Under the pieces are notes generated by a model that was not told the DNA's origin, did not search any database, and saw only the letters and a list, made by a program, of their open reading frames with translations. Source: Phlyctochytrium arcticum (Eukaryota > Chytridiomycota > Chytridiomycetes > Chytridiales > Chytridiaceae). Taken from it: a DNA stretch of 64,000 nucleotides. Positions 1 through 10,169 of the stretch are shown piece by piece. Position 1 is the stretch's first letter. Each line of letters starts with the position of its first letter. The stretch covers positions 2,666,001 to 2,730,000 of the forward strand of contig JAHLKI010000001.1 of the NCBI GenBank assembly GCA_025602905.1, written 5' to 3'. A program made the translations under genes and the position numbers.

Positions 1-660
1 TACATCTGCTTGGCCCAGTGGCCGTCAAACGCCTTGGAACGTCGGTTGAGAAGATGGCGGTTTCGTGGAGAGCGGTCTGTCGGTATGTATTACTTTGCGA
101 GACCCTAGAGAGACGGATGGAAAAATGTCAACACCAAAATCATAGAAAAAACATTAACCCGTGTCTTGCATACCAGTATTTGGTTTGGGGGTGTGTCTGA
201 TATCGAATTTGGTCTTCAGAGTACGGATTGGTCCAGGATTGGTTTTCCTCATGCTGTCAAACCCTGATTTGACGCTTTGTCTTGATTCGAGAGGCAGCCT
301 GACTTGAAAGAAGTATTGACGAACTTGACGTTTGTAATGTGCCAGGCACATCCCAGATGAGGATACGTCTGCCGAATCCTCAAACAAGGATGTGCCTGCC
401 TGTAAAGTAGGTTTTTTGTGTTGGATGGGGAGGGGAATTTGGCGGAGGGAAAGTGTGGAGGAGAACAGCCCGCGTTGAAGCCCGCGTGCGTGAATGGAGT
501 GGCTGGTCTGTTCATTCGGCGCAGCAACGGAATGAACTCCGACCTGATTCACCTGAACTCCGACTTGGATCTTGGACCCTGGGGACGTTTGATAATAAAG
601 ATATTTGGTTTGCGCATCCAACTTGAATTAAAAAAGAAAAAAGAGAGACCACATATTACA
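1..660. other. No gene recognised
   Basis: Open frames here are short and show no recognisable domain, start context or splice pattern. AT-rich sequence with A-rich stretches lies near 610-660. I see nothing I can name. Confidence 0.5.
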
Positions 661-674
661 TTCTCAACGTAACA

Positions 675-866
675 TTATACCCTATGTAAGCTGTCCACTA
701 CTAAACTGTCCTCAGCCTCGGTACCTGCTGCCACTGAAATCCAACTCGGCACAAACTCTTTGGCGTCAATGATCCATTCAAAAAGACGCTCTGTTTTGGG
801 TTTGGTGTTTTCAGTATCGCTAATCCAGCTTGGAACGAATTCTTTTGCGTGGATGTTCCATTCCGA
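675..866 (-). pseudogene. Fragment with duplicated PAM2-like motif
   Basis: The minus-strand frame 1115-675 contains two near-identical peptides about 28 residues apart: WNIHAKEFVPSW (860-825) and WIIDAKEFVPSW (776-741). Both match the PAM2 motif (L-N-x-N-A-x-E-F-x-P) that binds the MLLE domain of poly(A)-binding protein, with W replacing the first L. The frame ends with a stop about 20 residues after the second copy. No start or upstream exon is identifiable, and the upstream part of the frame overlaps a Helitron-derived frame, so this looks like a broken C-terminus rather than a working gene. The motif match is seen; any binding is inference. Confidence 0.4.
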
Positions 867-949
867 TGAACGCCGTGACTGGGTTTGGATTACCGTTCCG
901 TCCGCGATTGGCTTGCTTGAACTTTGAACTGGTGTCTTTTTGCGGGCAT

Positions 950-1750
950 GGAAAAGCTTCCATGGGATACTGTTTGGCGCAGTAGACCCCAGCGGATGGT
1001 GGGGCATAGTAGAGACTGACAATAGTAAGTCCCCGCTTACGAACGGTCCACGGCTTTTTGGTACGATTCCAGACAAATTTCTGGGGACATTGATGTATGT
1101 CAAGGTGTTGGCCAATGCCGCTTTGGCTGGGTCTGCGTTTGCAGCAAAAAAGGTTCACCCCTTGGGCACGAAAGGCATCACCGAAGTTTGCAAGGAATTG
1201 CTCTTCTGGCTCTTTGGCATTGGAATTGTCCTCGTAGAAGTGTGAGGCGGGAGGCTGACGAGTGCCGGCAGACAAGACAGCTGCCCATCCAAGCTCAAAG
1301 ATCCTGGCCACGGCGATGGGAACCCAACGTTGATTTCCTTCAACAATTTGCGATGCAAAAACATGGTGCGAACTATAGACAGCACAAGAGGGAAACGTTA
1401 GAATAAAAATTTCACTATCACCAGGCATATGCAATGTTTTGATCTCACCAGAAACAAGAAAGGAGGAAACGAGAAAGGAACTCGACATGATTGATTCGAC
1501 AACCGCAATGCTGGGTGTTCTTGAGGGGCCGGTCCAATACCGCGCGTAGATCCCCGCCTTGCTGAAAGATGAAGTTGCGTTCGTTGGGCGAATGGTATGC
1601 AAGACGTTCCACGGCCGGTGAGCGTTCGTACAGACCAAAGTCAAAGAGTCTGCAGCGGGATTCCGACGCCGACACGTATCGACAGTCAACATACTGCTTG
1701 ATTTCGTTGACGGCTTCATCTGAGGGTCGTGCTATATGCAATAGTTTCAA
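950..1750 (-). mobile_element. Decayed Helitron (helicase-like domain remnant)
   Basis: Two minus-strand segments in different frames match the Helitron helicase-like domain. At 1720-1511 the frame reads NEIKQYVDCRYVSASESRC followed by RLFDFGLYERSPAVERLAYH, corresponding to the conserved DEIKxYxDARYVSASEAxWRIF...P.V.RL..H block of Helitron RepHel proteins. At 1095-952 another frame reads CPQKFVWNRTKKPWTVRKRG and then a PPSAG block, corresponding to the conserved P.hFVWN...K.W..R.RG...GR.YFV.P.AGE region. The spacing between them is larger than in intact elements (about 400 bp), and the frame changes, so it is inactive. No Rep HUH motif, SF1 helicase or CTRR terminus was found nearby. Confidence 0.7.
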
Positions 1751-1759
1751 TTTTCTTTG

Positions 1760-2810
1760 GTCGAAACACGCGGATATATTTTACGTCAGGATCAAAATAA
1801 CCTTTCGCAAAAAAGGTTGCTTCTATGCTCGTCTTTTGACAAATCATTATTTTTAATCGCGCAGCACACAAATATGGCTCAACCTCATAATCAGAAGTGG
1901 TAGCATGATGATTCGTTGGCAAGGATCGTGAGAAAACAGCGAGTCTAATCAAGGGGTGAATGTGATAAACTCTTGATGTCGCTACCAAGATCCTAAACAT
2001 TGTCGCGTAGTAAAGTGTCAAAATTATGATTGAATATACGCAGGCATGAGTAGGAATAACCTTAGTCATCCAAGCGCATTTCTTCTTGTTGATGCCAGAT
2101 CTGCCTCATGGCGCGGAACCGCTGACAATGTCACCTGCCAGCATGCAATAACATAACTGATTTACGATGGATCCTCAGTGCTTTCCACATAATCCTATGC
2201 ACACATCTCCCTGATATATGCAAAGGGCCTTGACAACTTCATAAGTCTTGTGGTCCACCCTGTAAAAATATAGTATGCCTTCTCCCGCGCGAATAGACCT
2301 TTGCGGCCCAATCAAGATGGACATCAAATCATAATTTTCTCACGATCTCGCAGCAATGCCTATTTCTTACCATACGTCTGGTACCCTCTCCGTATGGTCG
2401 AGCGAATAAAAAGAATAGCATTCCTTTCATAATCGAAAACTGTATCACCAAGGACCCCTTTTCCGACCGGCGGGATAATCCGTGACGTGAAACGTTTACA
2501 CAACTTTGAATACCTTCCAGGCTTCCCATTGGTCAACCCAAAAATATCTTGCTTCTTTCCTACTCAGCAAACGATGTCGTAGCAACGACCCTCAAATCCA
2601 GATCTGGACGTTTAAGATCTGGCTGGCACGCGTATCCCTCAAACAGTGCTTTGATCAATGCTTTAACCCTCAATTTTTTAACCATACGCAGGCCCGCCCT
2701 CGTCGTGGTCTATCGGGTGGTTGGCAAAAAGCGAGCAATGAGGATCTTGGAAGGTTCTCGCAAGAAACATCGACATCGGACGTTTTAACCATGCCTAGGG
2801 AGGGATGCGG
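1760..2810. other. Gene-free AT-rich stretch
   Basis: About 1 kb without a supportable gene. Several A/T runs and short frames only; no domain, tRNA or repeat recognised. Confidence 0.45.
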
Positions 2811-2820
2811 GGATTTTTCT

Positions 2821-2828
2821 TATAAAAG
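2821..2828 (+). promoter_or_regulatory. TATA box (TATAAAAG)
   Basis: A perfect TATAAAAG followed by CCG and then a pyrimidine-rich stretch. It lies about 130 bp upstream of the repeat region with two long overlapping open frames. An identical 11-base word, TATAAAAGCCG, recurs at 5568. It is a core-promoter-like sequence; transcription is not shown. Confidence 0.4.
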
Positions 2829-2953
2829 CCGAGGGGATTCCCTCCCCCCGTCTCATCAAATCCCCCACTTGGCTTCAAAAATACCTTTTACTATCAGCAC
2901 TCCTACCAACACTGGCCCAATACTGGCACCAATCTGGCTACAACCCCTTGCTA

Positions 2954-3285
2954 TTACCTGATGGTCACATCAACCATACACAAGACCCATCCTATGCCTG
3001 CATCACCGTGTGCCATCGCCGTCAACGTCGCTGTTTACACATCATACGCTGGCTGCTGCCCTTCCCATTACCCGATGGCTACATCAACCAAGCAAGAGAA
3101 GCATCCTATGCCAGCCTCCTCAGCTACCGTCAACGTCGCTGGTCATACTCCGTGCCCTGGCTGCTGCCCTCTCCACTACCCGATGATGATATCCACCAAA
3201 CGCAAATGCAGGACGCATCATATGCCAGCACCACAATCAGCTCTCCTCAACGTCGCTGTTCACACATTATGCCCTCCACTTGGCC
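2954..3285 (+). repeat. Three degenerate ~110-bp tandem repeats
   Basis: Three successive units (about 2954-3063, 3064-3171, 3172-3285) share the order: ATTACCCGATG, CATCAACCAAGC-like, CATCCTATGCCAGC, CAACGTCGCTG and a GCTGCTGCCC segment. Identity is partial, with small indels, so the array is old. Two plus-strand frames (2948-3835 and 2961-4136) stay open through it, but both are low-complexity Pro/Thr/Ser/His-rich translations and neither resembles a known protein. A second, diverged pair of roughly 130-bp units follows at about 3530-3790 (shared words CTGGCGCCCTCGGAA and TTGTACATA). Confidence 0.6.
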
Positions 3286-3860
3286 GATACCAACTATCAC
3301 TCAAGCCAACCAAGCCTTCGACAACCTCTCTAGGCACTATGATCGTGACAACATCTCCCCATCTATGCAACGTTGGCGACTCCATCTGTCAACCACTGTC
3401 ATCACAACCCCGAGAGTCCAACACCGCGAGCTACCAGCTGCTGGCAACACCAACAGAATATCCTCCTCCGCCATCGGGATCATCAGTTACCACTATGACA
3501 CCGACACCACCATCTTATGTCCTGGCCATCGCGCTGTCACTGGCGCCCTCGGAACGGGCTGCATCACTGTACATATTTGTGTCTATTCATCGACTTGTAC
3601 ATATGTCCCACCACGACACACCACAGCCTGTACCTATTTCCCTCAACTCCACTACTTCGGCATTCGCCCTGACGATGGCGCCCTCGGAAAATGCGGCATC
3701 ATTGTACATATTTCTACTTATCCATCAACAACTCCAACAACTTGTACATACGCCGCTGGCCGGTCAACATATACCACAACCTGTACCTACCACCACCATT
3801 TCCACTACTTCCGCTGTACCTATCCCCTCCCCTAATTCCGCCCCCCTCCCCCCTCCCCCC

Positions 3861-3980
3861 TCTTACCCCCCACGCCCGGGCAGGTCCCGGGTAGTAGTGT
3901 GGGGAGGAAAAGGGTGTATCTATCCCCCCCCTCTTACCCCCCACACCCGGGCTGGTCCCGGGCAAATAGTGTGGGGAGGA
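3861..3980. repeat. Tandem pair of GC-rich hairpin units
   Basis: Two ~70-bp units start at about 3861 and 3931. Each has an outer stem (CCCCACAC at 3939-3946 with GTGTGGGG at 3969-3976 in unit 2) enclosing two CCCGGG palindromes separated by CAGGT or CTGGT. In unit 1 the left arm is CCCCACGC, and the change still allows a G-U pair with GTGTGGGG at 3897-3904. Both units end in GTGTGGGGAGGA. The flanks are C-rich. The arrangement resembles short GC-rich hairpin elements, but no transposon family is identified. Confidence 0.6.
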
Positions 3981-4139
3981 CAAGGGTTTCCCATGAAAAT
4001 ATTTCTCTTTTCTACTTATTTGTACATTCTTATACCCCCCCCCCTTATTTACTTATTTGTTCTTTATACCCATAGATGTAGATACCCAATAATTCTTTTT
4101 AAATTAGTTAGTTATTTGATACCCCCTAATTTGTAAATA

Positions 4140-5560
4140 CTTCAATCCTAATACTTGTACATAAAACTTTGCTGTCCATGGCCAATTTTACCCAAGTCTT
4201 TGAGCAAACTGTCCCAGCAACGGAATATCTAAACAGTGGTAACCCCCTGCTATTGCTGCTACCACATGGGACTCCACTTGCCAATGTCCAGTCCGCGTCT
4301 TTATCCCCTATCGTTTCCTGCTTATATGCATATGGATATGGCAGAATCCAAAAATGATCTGGGCGACTGTCTCGATATTTTATTCAATTGATCGGCCCAT
4401 TTTTCTCCAGGTAGTCATTTGCACAGAAATTTAACGTATCCGTACGATCCAATAAACTCTGGTGTCAGAAGCTTGCAGCAAGCTAACAAAGCTGATTAAT
4501 AGTAATCGTCGCTCATCTCACATGTATTTTCTATTCTTTCTGTGACTGATGTTAGAAAACAAATGCCATCCGAATTTACCATAATCTGGTTTAATCGTTG
4601 GATCTCGGGAATTCGCCAATGTGTAGGCATTTGGCCTAGCTCAAACTTCAATGTTTCCGTTCTCAAAAACACCCGGATCTGATCGAAGGATCCTTGCGTT
4701 CTGAGAATTATCGATGGATGCTTCCATACTGCGCAATGTTCGCACCAACTTGTAGCGGAGCGGATAGACTTGAGAAAGCGGAAGAGACATTGTGAAATTA
4801 CACAAGTAACATCTAATAAGACAGCAATTACACTTTGGCAGATCGGACCAATGCTGAGCTCAGTTGCCCTGTAAAATATTTACCCTGAGATACAGATCGA
4901 TATTAGAATTTTACTCCTAAGTTGGGGTTTTGCGGCAAGCGTGAAAGGATCTAGAACAAAAGAGTCCCTTTTCACTCATAAATTTCCTTTCATTTACACG
5001 GATGGAATTTTTATGGCAATGAAACATTACGCACGAGCATCTGGTTATATCGGATGTCACCTCTGCCCACCTTGTAAAATCAAAAGCTCTCCATCTGTTT
5101 CCTGGTGCACCACCCAGTCCACTATATACCTGCACCTCCAGTGGCTATGCATTTGCTCTTCGCCATAGTAACACCCAACTCGTGCTGTCGTCGCGTGGGA
5201 ACTCTTGTAGATTCCGGACGCGGAGATTGGGAATCTCAAGCTGAAACTCTCCTTTCACAGTCCTACAAACCATGCCAGTCGGGAACAGGTGTCCCCAGCA
5301 AGTGTGGTACACCGCCGAGATATGTCTCTGGCGTTTGAGAAATTCTGGGTGCTGCGCTAATATCAATCAGGATTGAGGTGGCCACTCGCATACGAATGCC
5401 CGAAAGGTTTTCCTGTTCGAGAATTTGCTCGACGGAGCGTTAGAGGTCTGCGCACACCATGGAGATCACATGAAAAGTGGCAAGCCCATCATCCCCCTTC
5501 CGGAAAGATGCTTTTTTACTTTTTTCCAACCGCCTGACCTGACCCCGCGCCACAAGGCAA
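4140..5560. other. Gene-free stretch
   Basis: Short frames on both strands only. No domain match, no convincing splice structure, no RNA gene recognised. Confidence 0.45.
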
Positions 5561-5567
5561 AAACCTC

Positions 5568-5575
5568 TATAAAAG
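5568..5575 (+). promoter_or_regulatory. TATA box (TATAAAAG)
   Basis: Second TATAAAAGCCG in this gene-poor end, 17 bases upstream of the poly-C tract at 5593 and followed by a C/T-rich tract (to about 5650). Same local design as at 2821. No downstream gene could be supported. Confidence 0.35.
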
Positions 5576-5591
5576 CCGGGCCCGTTCCTGT

Positions 5592-5592
<1 letters not shown>

Positions 5593-5623
<31 letters not shown>
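5593..5623 (+). repeat. Homopolymer of 31 C
   Basis: An uninterrupted run of 31 cytosines, just downstream of the TATA-like element. Length in the assembly may be unreliable. On the other strand it is a G31 run able in principle to form a G-quadruplex. Confidence 0.9.
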
Positions 5624-5649
5624 TTCACTTTTCTTTTCATTGTCTTCCG

Positions 5650-6340
5650 TGTCCGCTTCATATCCGGCCTAGTTTGCCGAGGCCGAGGGCGACCTAACGT
5701 AAGGGATCTTTTGCGATGCCTCTTAGTGTGGAAGCACTCAGCACACAAATTTTTGGGGCTTTACAGAGCTGCAGCTCTACCTACAATTTAAAGGATGAAA
5801 TATTCATGCATTTTCATGGGCCAGCAGAACAAAGTTTCCTTGTCGTCCCCTTGATTCTGCGGAATTTCGGGATTATGCGGACAGGGGTATTTTAGCACGC
5901 GGGCCCGTGCTTGAATTTTCCCACGCTGTGTTCCACTTGCTGCGTCAACCAACCCCATTATACATCGAATGCTCAGGATGTGCACACTGAACATGAGATA
6001 TTTGATACTCTTTTTTCATTGCGGACCAAATAAATCCTGGACCTCATGACCAAACTTGCGTCCAGTAATAATAATATCTGACCTCCAACGGAAATTCTCC
6101 ACACGCTTCCACCGTCTGGAATGTGATGGGTGTGCTCTGTCAGGCTGCTTTCATTCCATTGTTAAAGCCCTTTGGTTTGAAACGTATCATCGGAATTGAC
6201 AGTGAGGAGGACTTTAGTCAGAATGAAGACAGGATCCCCATCTTGAGTGAATTGATCATTCGCGCGACACAATCTTATGTTACTATGCAAACACAATCGT
6301 AAAAAGTACAGACAGCCAGCAATGTAGGAAGAAGAGTGAT
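5650..6340. other. Downstream flank of SRRM1, nothing else seen
   Basis: About 700 bp between the poly-C region and the SRRM1 stop codon. Only short frames are present. Confidence 0.45.
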
Positions 6341-6346
6341 CTTTCC

Positions 6347-7967
6347 TCAGCTGCGAGTTCTACGACGCTCTTGATCATCGGAATTTCCGTCCCGAGCTCG
6401 CTTCCGGCCATCACTCGCCGGCACTGGCTCGCCATGACCATGCCGGGGTTCCCGCCGCTTTTCACGCCGACCAGATCGCGAACGGGAGCTTGAGCGAGAG
6501 ACGGATGATGACCGCGAGGAGGAAGAGGACCGTGAGGAGCGAGACCTAGTAGACGACGACCTGGAACGGGAAGGCGATGGCGAGCGGCGAGATTTACGGT
6601 CGGGGTGTATACGAAGAGATGTCTGCTTTCGGCTTGGTGATCGGTCTCGGCTTCGCTCGCGGCCACGAGTTATGGGACTTGGTGAACGGTGCCGGCGGCG
6701 GTCTCGGTCATCTCCGCGGTAACGGTCAATATCTCTCGGCCGGTTCTCGTCGCGCCGCCCGCGGTCATCCCGGGAAGAAGAATCATATCGTGAATCGAGA
6801 TTGCGCCGGCTTTGCGAGTCGCGTGAGTCGCGTGCATCGGGATAACGTCCTTCGGGAGTGCGTGACCGAGGACGTTCACGGCGACGATCTCGATCTCGAT
6901 AGGAATCTGCCTGGGAGGGACGAAATGAATCGGTGCGACCACTGTCACGATGTCGGGGCGGTGGATTGCTGGCATCATGGAATCGAGAGGGTTTGGAGGC
7001 TGCGGGCCGCTCTGTCCTTTCACTGGCCTCTTTTTCGCGCTGTTTCTGTAATTGTGCAGAAACTTGTTCGCTTTCGACCTAGCCAAGAGTATCTTCAGTA
7101 CAGCTACTTTGATCCCAACACGTATAATGTACTCACCCTCTTCTTTTTGATTTCCTCCTTCTTCTGGTCCAAGAAAACCTGTGGAATTCCTAAACACGAA
7201 CGGTTCGTCAGCGAACCAACCATCGCTAGTACAACGTGAATCATTTACCTCCTATTGTATTTTGAGCGCTGACAAGCAGAGTCCACAATTCAGCCATAAA
7301 CTTTGACGCTTTGGTTTCCAAAAACCCAGAAATCTCAATTTGCATAAGGCGCGGGTCAAGTTTCTATATCGCGACGGTAAGCCAATAGTGTGATAACTTG
7401 AGGCCGCGGCAGGCCTGAACTGCCAGGAACTTACCTTGTCTTCCAATAAGTTGAAGACAAAATCCACCAAAACATCATCATCAAAGCCAATTAGCTCGAT
7501 AATTCGACTAGTGACCCAGGGTTTGATGACGTTCAGGTTGACTTTCTTCATATCCACCTGATGAAACGGGAATAACGAGAAAGAAAGGGGGGCATCATTG
7601 ATATCTTGATTTCCAACAGAGAGTTTGCGAATGTTATAGTGCTTGACGTCTCAGCAGCAGAGCCTGTTCAATCATCAAAGATCCACATATTTAGCAATTT
7701 TGCAGAACCACCACAGATAACCACCAAATATCTCAATCAAGGAATTCTACACCTCCGACAGCCCATTACAAACAGTCTTATCCGCTGAGGGACATACCTT
7801 CTGATCATATATCTTTGGGAACTTCATGGTCTTGAGAAGTTTCTTTTGTTTGTCGCCGAAGCGTGCATCCTGCTCTGCGCTTGTACCCTATGAGTTTGAA
7901 GCATTGAGATTCATGGCACCAGACGCTGGTACAATTCGTATACCTTGAAGAAACCGGCGTCTCCCAT
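6347..7967 (-). CDS. SRRM1: SRRM1/SRm160-type PWI splicing coactivator
   Basis: Six-exon model (7967-7944, 7887-7798, 7557-7435, 7363-7249, 7189-7137, 7078-6347), 378 residues. Residues 1-8 read MGDAGFFK, and the peptide GTSAEQDARFGDKQKKLLK follows, as in animal SRRM1. A PWI nucleic-acid-binding domain spans about 30-125, with the diagnostic Pro51-Trp52 in VNLNVIKPWV. From about 150 to the end the protein is RS/RD/RE-rich, an RS domain typical of SR-related splicing coactivators. Expected role: nuclear, bridging spliceosome components at exon enhancers and contributing to mRNA 3'-end processing. It is shorter than human SRRM1 (about 900 residues) because the RS tail is short. All splice sites are GT-AG and frames close exactly. 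Confidence 0.9.
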
Positions 7968-8260
7968 TTCGTCAAAGTGATCTCTGTCCTTGAGAGTATA
8001 GTGTTTGATCTCTGGTTTGTATCTAGGTTTGGACAAGGAACCCAGCTCAGGCAAGCCACTCGGTGAGTGGAGTTTCGCAAGATGCTACCGTATGCGTTTG
8101 GACCACTATAAAGGATCTGGAAAGTACTCGTATACTGTAACTAATCAAAAGCGGGAAGGAAATATAGTGAGAACCGCATTGTTATATGATCTTCGAGATC
8201 CAGTACTAATGAGGCGTGCTAGCCGTTTTCCAAGCCCATGAGAGAGGGTATCAACCAACT

Positions 8261-9231
8261 ATGAGCTTCTTCATCCTACCCACAAACAGTCAGAAAAGAC
8301 GAGAAGTAAAACAACCGGAGAGCCCTGGATCTGAAAACACCATCAGAGTGAGGATTTGTTAGGGCGAATGGCTTTCCAGCGCCCGTAGTTACTCACATTT
8401 GCTACCCCAGCAACCCCTGCCTCCATTTTCCTTCTCCCCAACAGGAAGTGGTCAAAGTAGTAAAGACAACGGCAATTCTGCAAAGAAACTTCAATATGCG
8501 GGAGACTACCAGTCACCCTCTCCTCTAAAGCAATTTGTTGTACGTACCCCGACCTCACATACAACACCAAAGACGAACACATCAAACGGGACATGGACGT
8601 CACCAGGGTTCAAAGTCCCCGAAGAGCCCCCCTCGACAACGGGATCTGACAAAAATGGACGAAAGAAGGCATACAAACCGTATGTTTACTATGTGAAGTG
8701 TAACCAGTGAGACTGTGGGAAAGCTGACATACAGCCAACCATGTTTAGAGGCGGGAGTGCAGAACGTCTGAAATACCTGCTCCAACGAGATAAATCCGAT
8801 TCCACTATGTGGATGCACATGTCGAAGAGACAAGGTTTGCCGCGTAGTCAGTATTGTACAGACCCAATCTGACTTTTGTCCTAGGCGAACACGAAACCAG
8901 CCCATCCTGTAGAATGTATATTCACAAGGCTTGGAGAGACAACGTATCCAAAGTGCAATGGACTTTTAGCACAATTTTGCCTCCAAACGAAAGCTTCACT
9001 AGCTATTTACAGAATTCAAACAACAACCTTGTGGGATTTCGACATTGTACTGAATTACATGGATTTATTCCGCATTACAACTGGGCTTTGAAAGAAGGGG
9101 ACTTGGTCGATGTCTATGACCATATTCAACGGCCCGAGGTCAAGTACGATGTTTCGACAGAGTCTTTATCCGCATCGGCTCCTATCTTATGCATGCGGTA
9201 TAAAGTTGTCGATCCCGCTCAACCTGGATAG
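8261..9231 (+). CDS. Unrecognised conserved-looking protein
   Basis: Four-exon model (8261-8347, 8411-8692, 8735-8834, 8885-9231), 271 residues, starting MSFFILPTNSQKRRE. Residues 30-120 are Ser/Pro/Thr-rich and probably disordered. The last 150 residues look folded, with alternating hydrophobic strands (for example FRHCTELHGFIPHYNWAL and LKEGDLVDVYDHIQRPE), which could be an OB-like or other small beta domain; I do not recognise a family. The second intron (8693-8734) is only 42 nt and uses GTGAAG, so the exon 2/3 join is the weakest. It is head-to-head with SRRM1 (293 bp between start codons) and convergent with PIN1 (47 bp between stops). Confidence 0.5.
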
Positions 9232-9278
9232 TCCTCGGTCGGTGAGGCAGCCTACCCATACTGTATCACCGTTGCCAT

Positions 9279-10023
9279 CTACGCAGTGCGCAGAATAAGA
9301 TGCACGCCACTATCGGATTCAACTGGACCACTCAGCTCATTCACGGCCAGAGCAAAAGCGGCCTTCTCAAACTGGGCTGTACAGGACCTTGAGAATGTGC
9401 ATTACGGCCCCTCCAAGATTGAAACCTACCTTGCATTTGCCCGCGCCCAAACTGGCCCAAATCTCCCCCACGTTTGGCTGAGCTGCAATCGCTTTCTGTT
9501 TGTGCTAAGGTAGCCAAATCCGTTTCGCCCTTTTGTATCCGTTCTCGGAAATCTAAATTTGAAAATTAAAAACTATCATCTTGACAGTTCCTTGATGTAT
9601 CGCTAAACCTCGGATCTTCTCATGCGCCTCTTCCTTCGTTCTCGTAATGTTTTCCTATGCCCATCGTATGAGCATTGAAATAGAACGTACTTCTTTAGCA
9701 TGACCAACCTCCTTCCAACTGGACGCTCTGCGACTGTCGCGGTGCTTTACCAGAAGATGGGATGCTCGCACGGAATGGAGCTCAGCACCCGGGGCCGTCT
9801 TCACACCGTCTGGCTTGTCCCAGATGCTTTCCCCGGTGAGCCTATTGAAGTAGTATGCCCGGTTGCGGCTCTTGGACCAACGTTCCTAGAGCGTCTGCGT
9901 TGATACACCTTCGGGATCAACCCACCAAACTTGACGCATACCTCCCACTGTGCACCAGAATCTGCCTGCAAAAGACCTTCTTAGTAACTCAAAGGCCCCA
10001 AAAGAATCAATGAGTCTTACCAT
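9279..10023 (-). CDS. PIN1: Peptidyl-prolyl isomerase PIN1/ESS1
   Basis: Six-exon model (10023-10021, 9965-9942, 9885-9709, 9654-9609, 9552-9430, 9376-9279), 156 residues. A WW domain is at about 6-36 (Trp8, YYF 20-22, Trp31, Pro34), although the first WW Trp sits in a shortened N-terminus. The parvulin domain runs 48-156 and keeps the phosphate-binding Lys56, Arg61 and Arg62 ([11 protein letters not shown]), the active-site His52, Cys106 (SDCSSAKR) and His150 (DSGVHLIL). It isomerises phospho-Ser/Thr-Pro bonds, chiefly in the RNA polymerase II tail and cell-cycle proteins. The start codon stands alone in exon 1, and exons 3 and 4 use weaker GTT donors. It shares a 146-bp intergenic region with the aminopeptidase gene. 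Confidence 0.92.
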
Positions 10024-10169
10024 TTTTTATTTGAAGGTGTGTATTGGACGATGGATTGTCGCAATTTGGTGACTTTCGAGCGGTTTGGTCGCGTTTGTTT
10101 GTAATCTGGCGTGTCCTCCTCATCAGGGAATTTGGCTCCTTCAAGGCTCGAATATCGTCAAACTTGAAA
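10024..10169. promoter_or_regulatory. Bidirectional promoter, PIN1/LAP
   Basis: 146 bp between two divergent start codons. No clear TATA box. Both genes must be driven from this interval unless an upstream start exists. Confidence 0.5.

Noticed and set aside
6577..7239. Plus-strand 220-codon frame across SRRM1
   Set aside because: It is antisense to the SRRM1 RS domain, which matches a known family on the minus strand.
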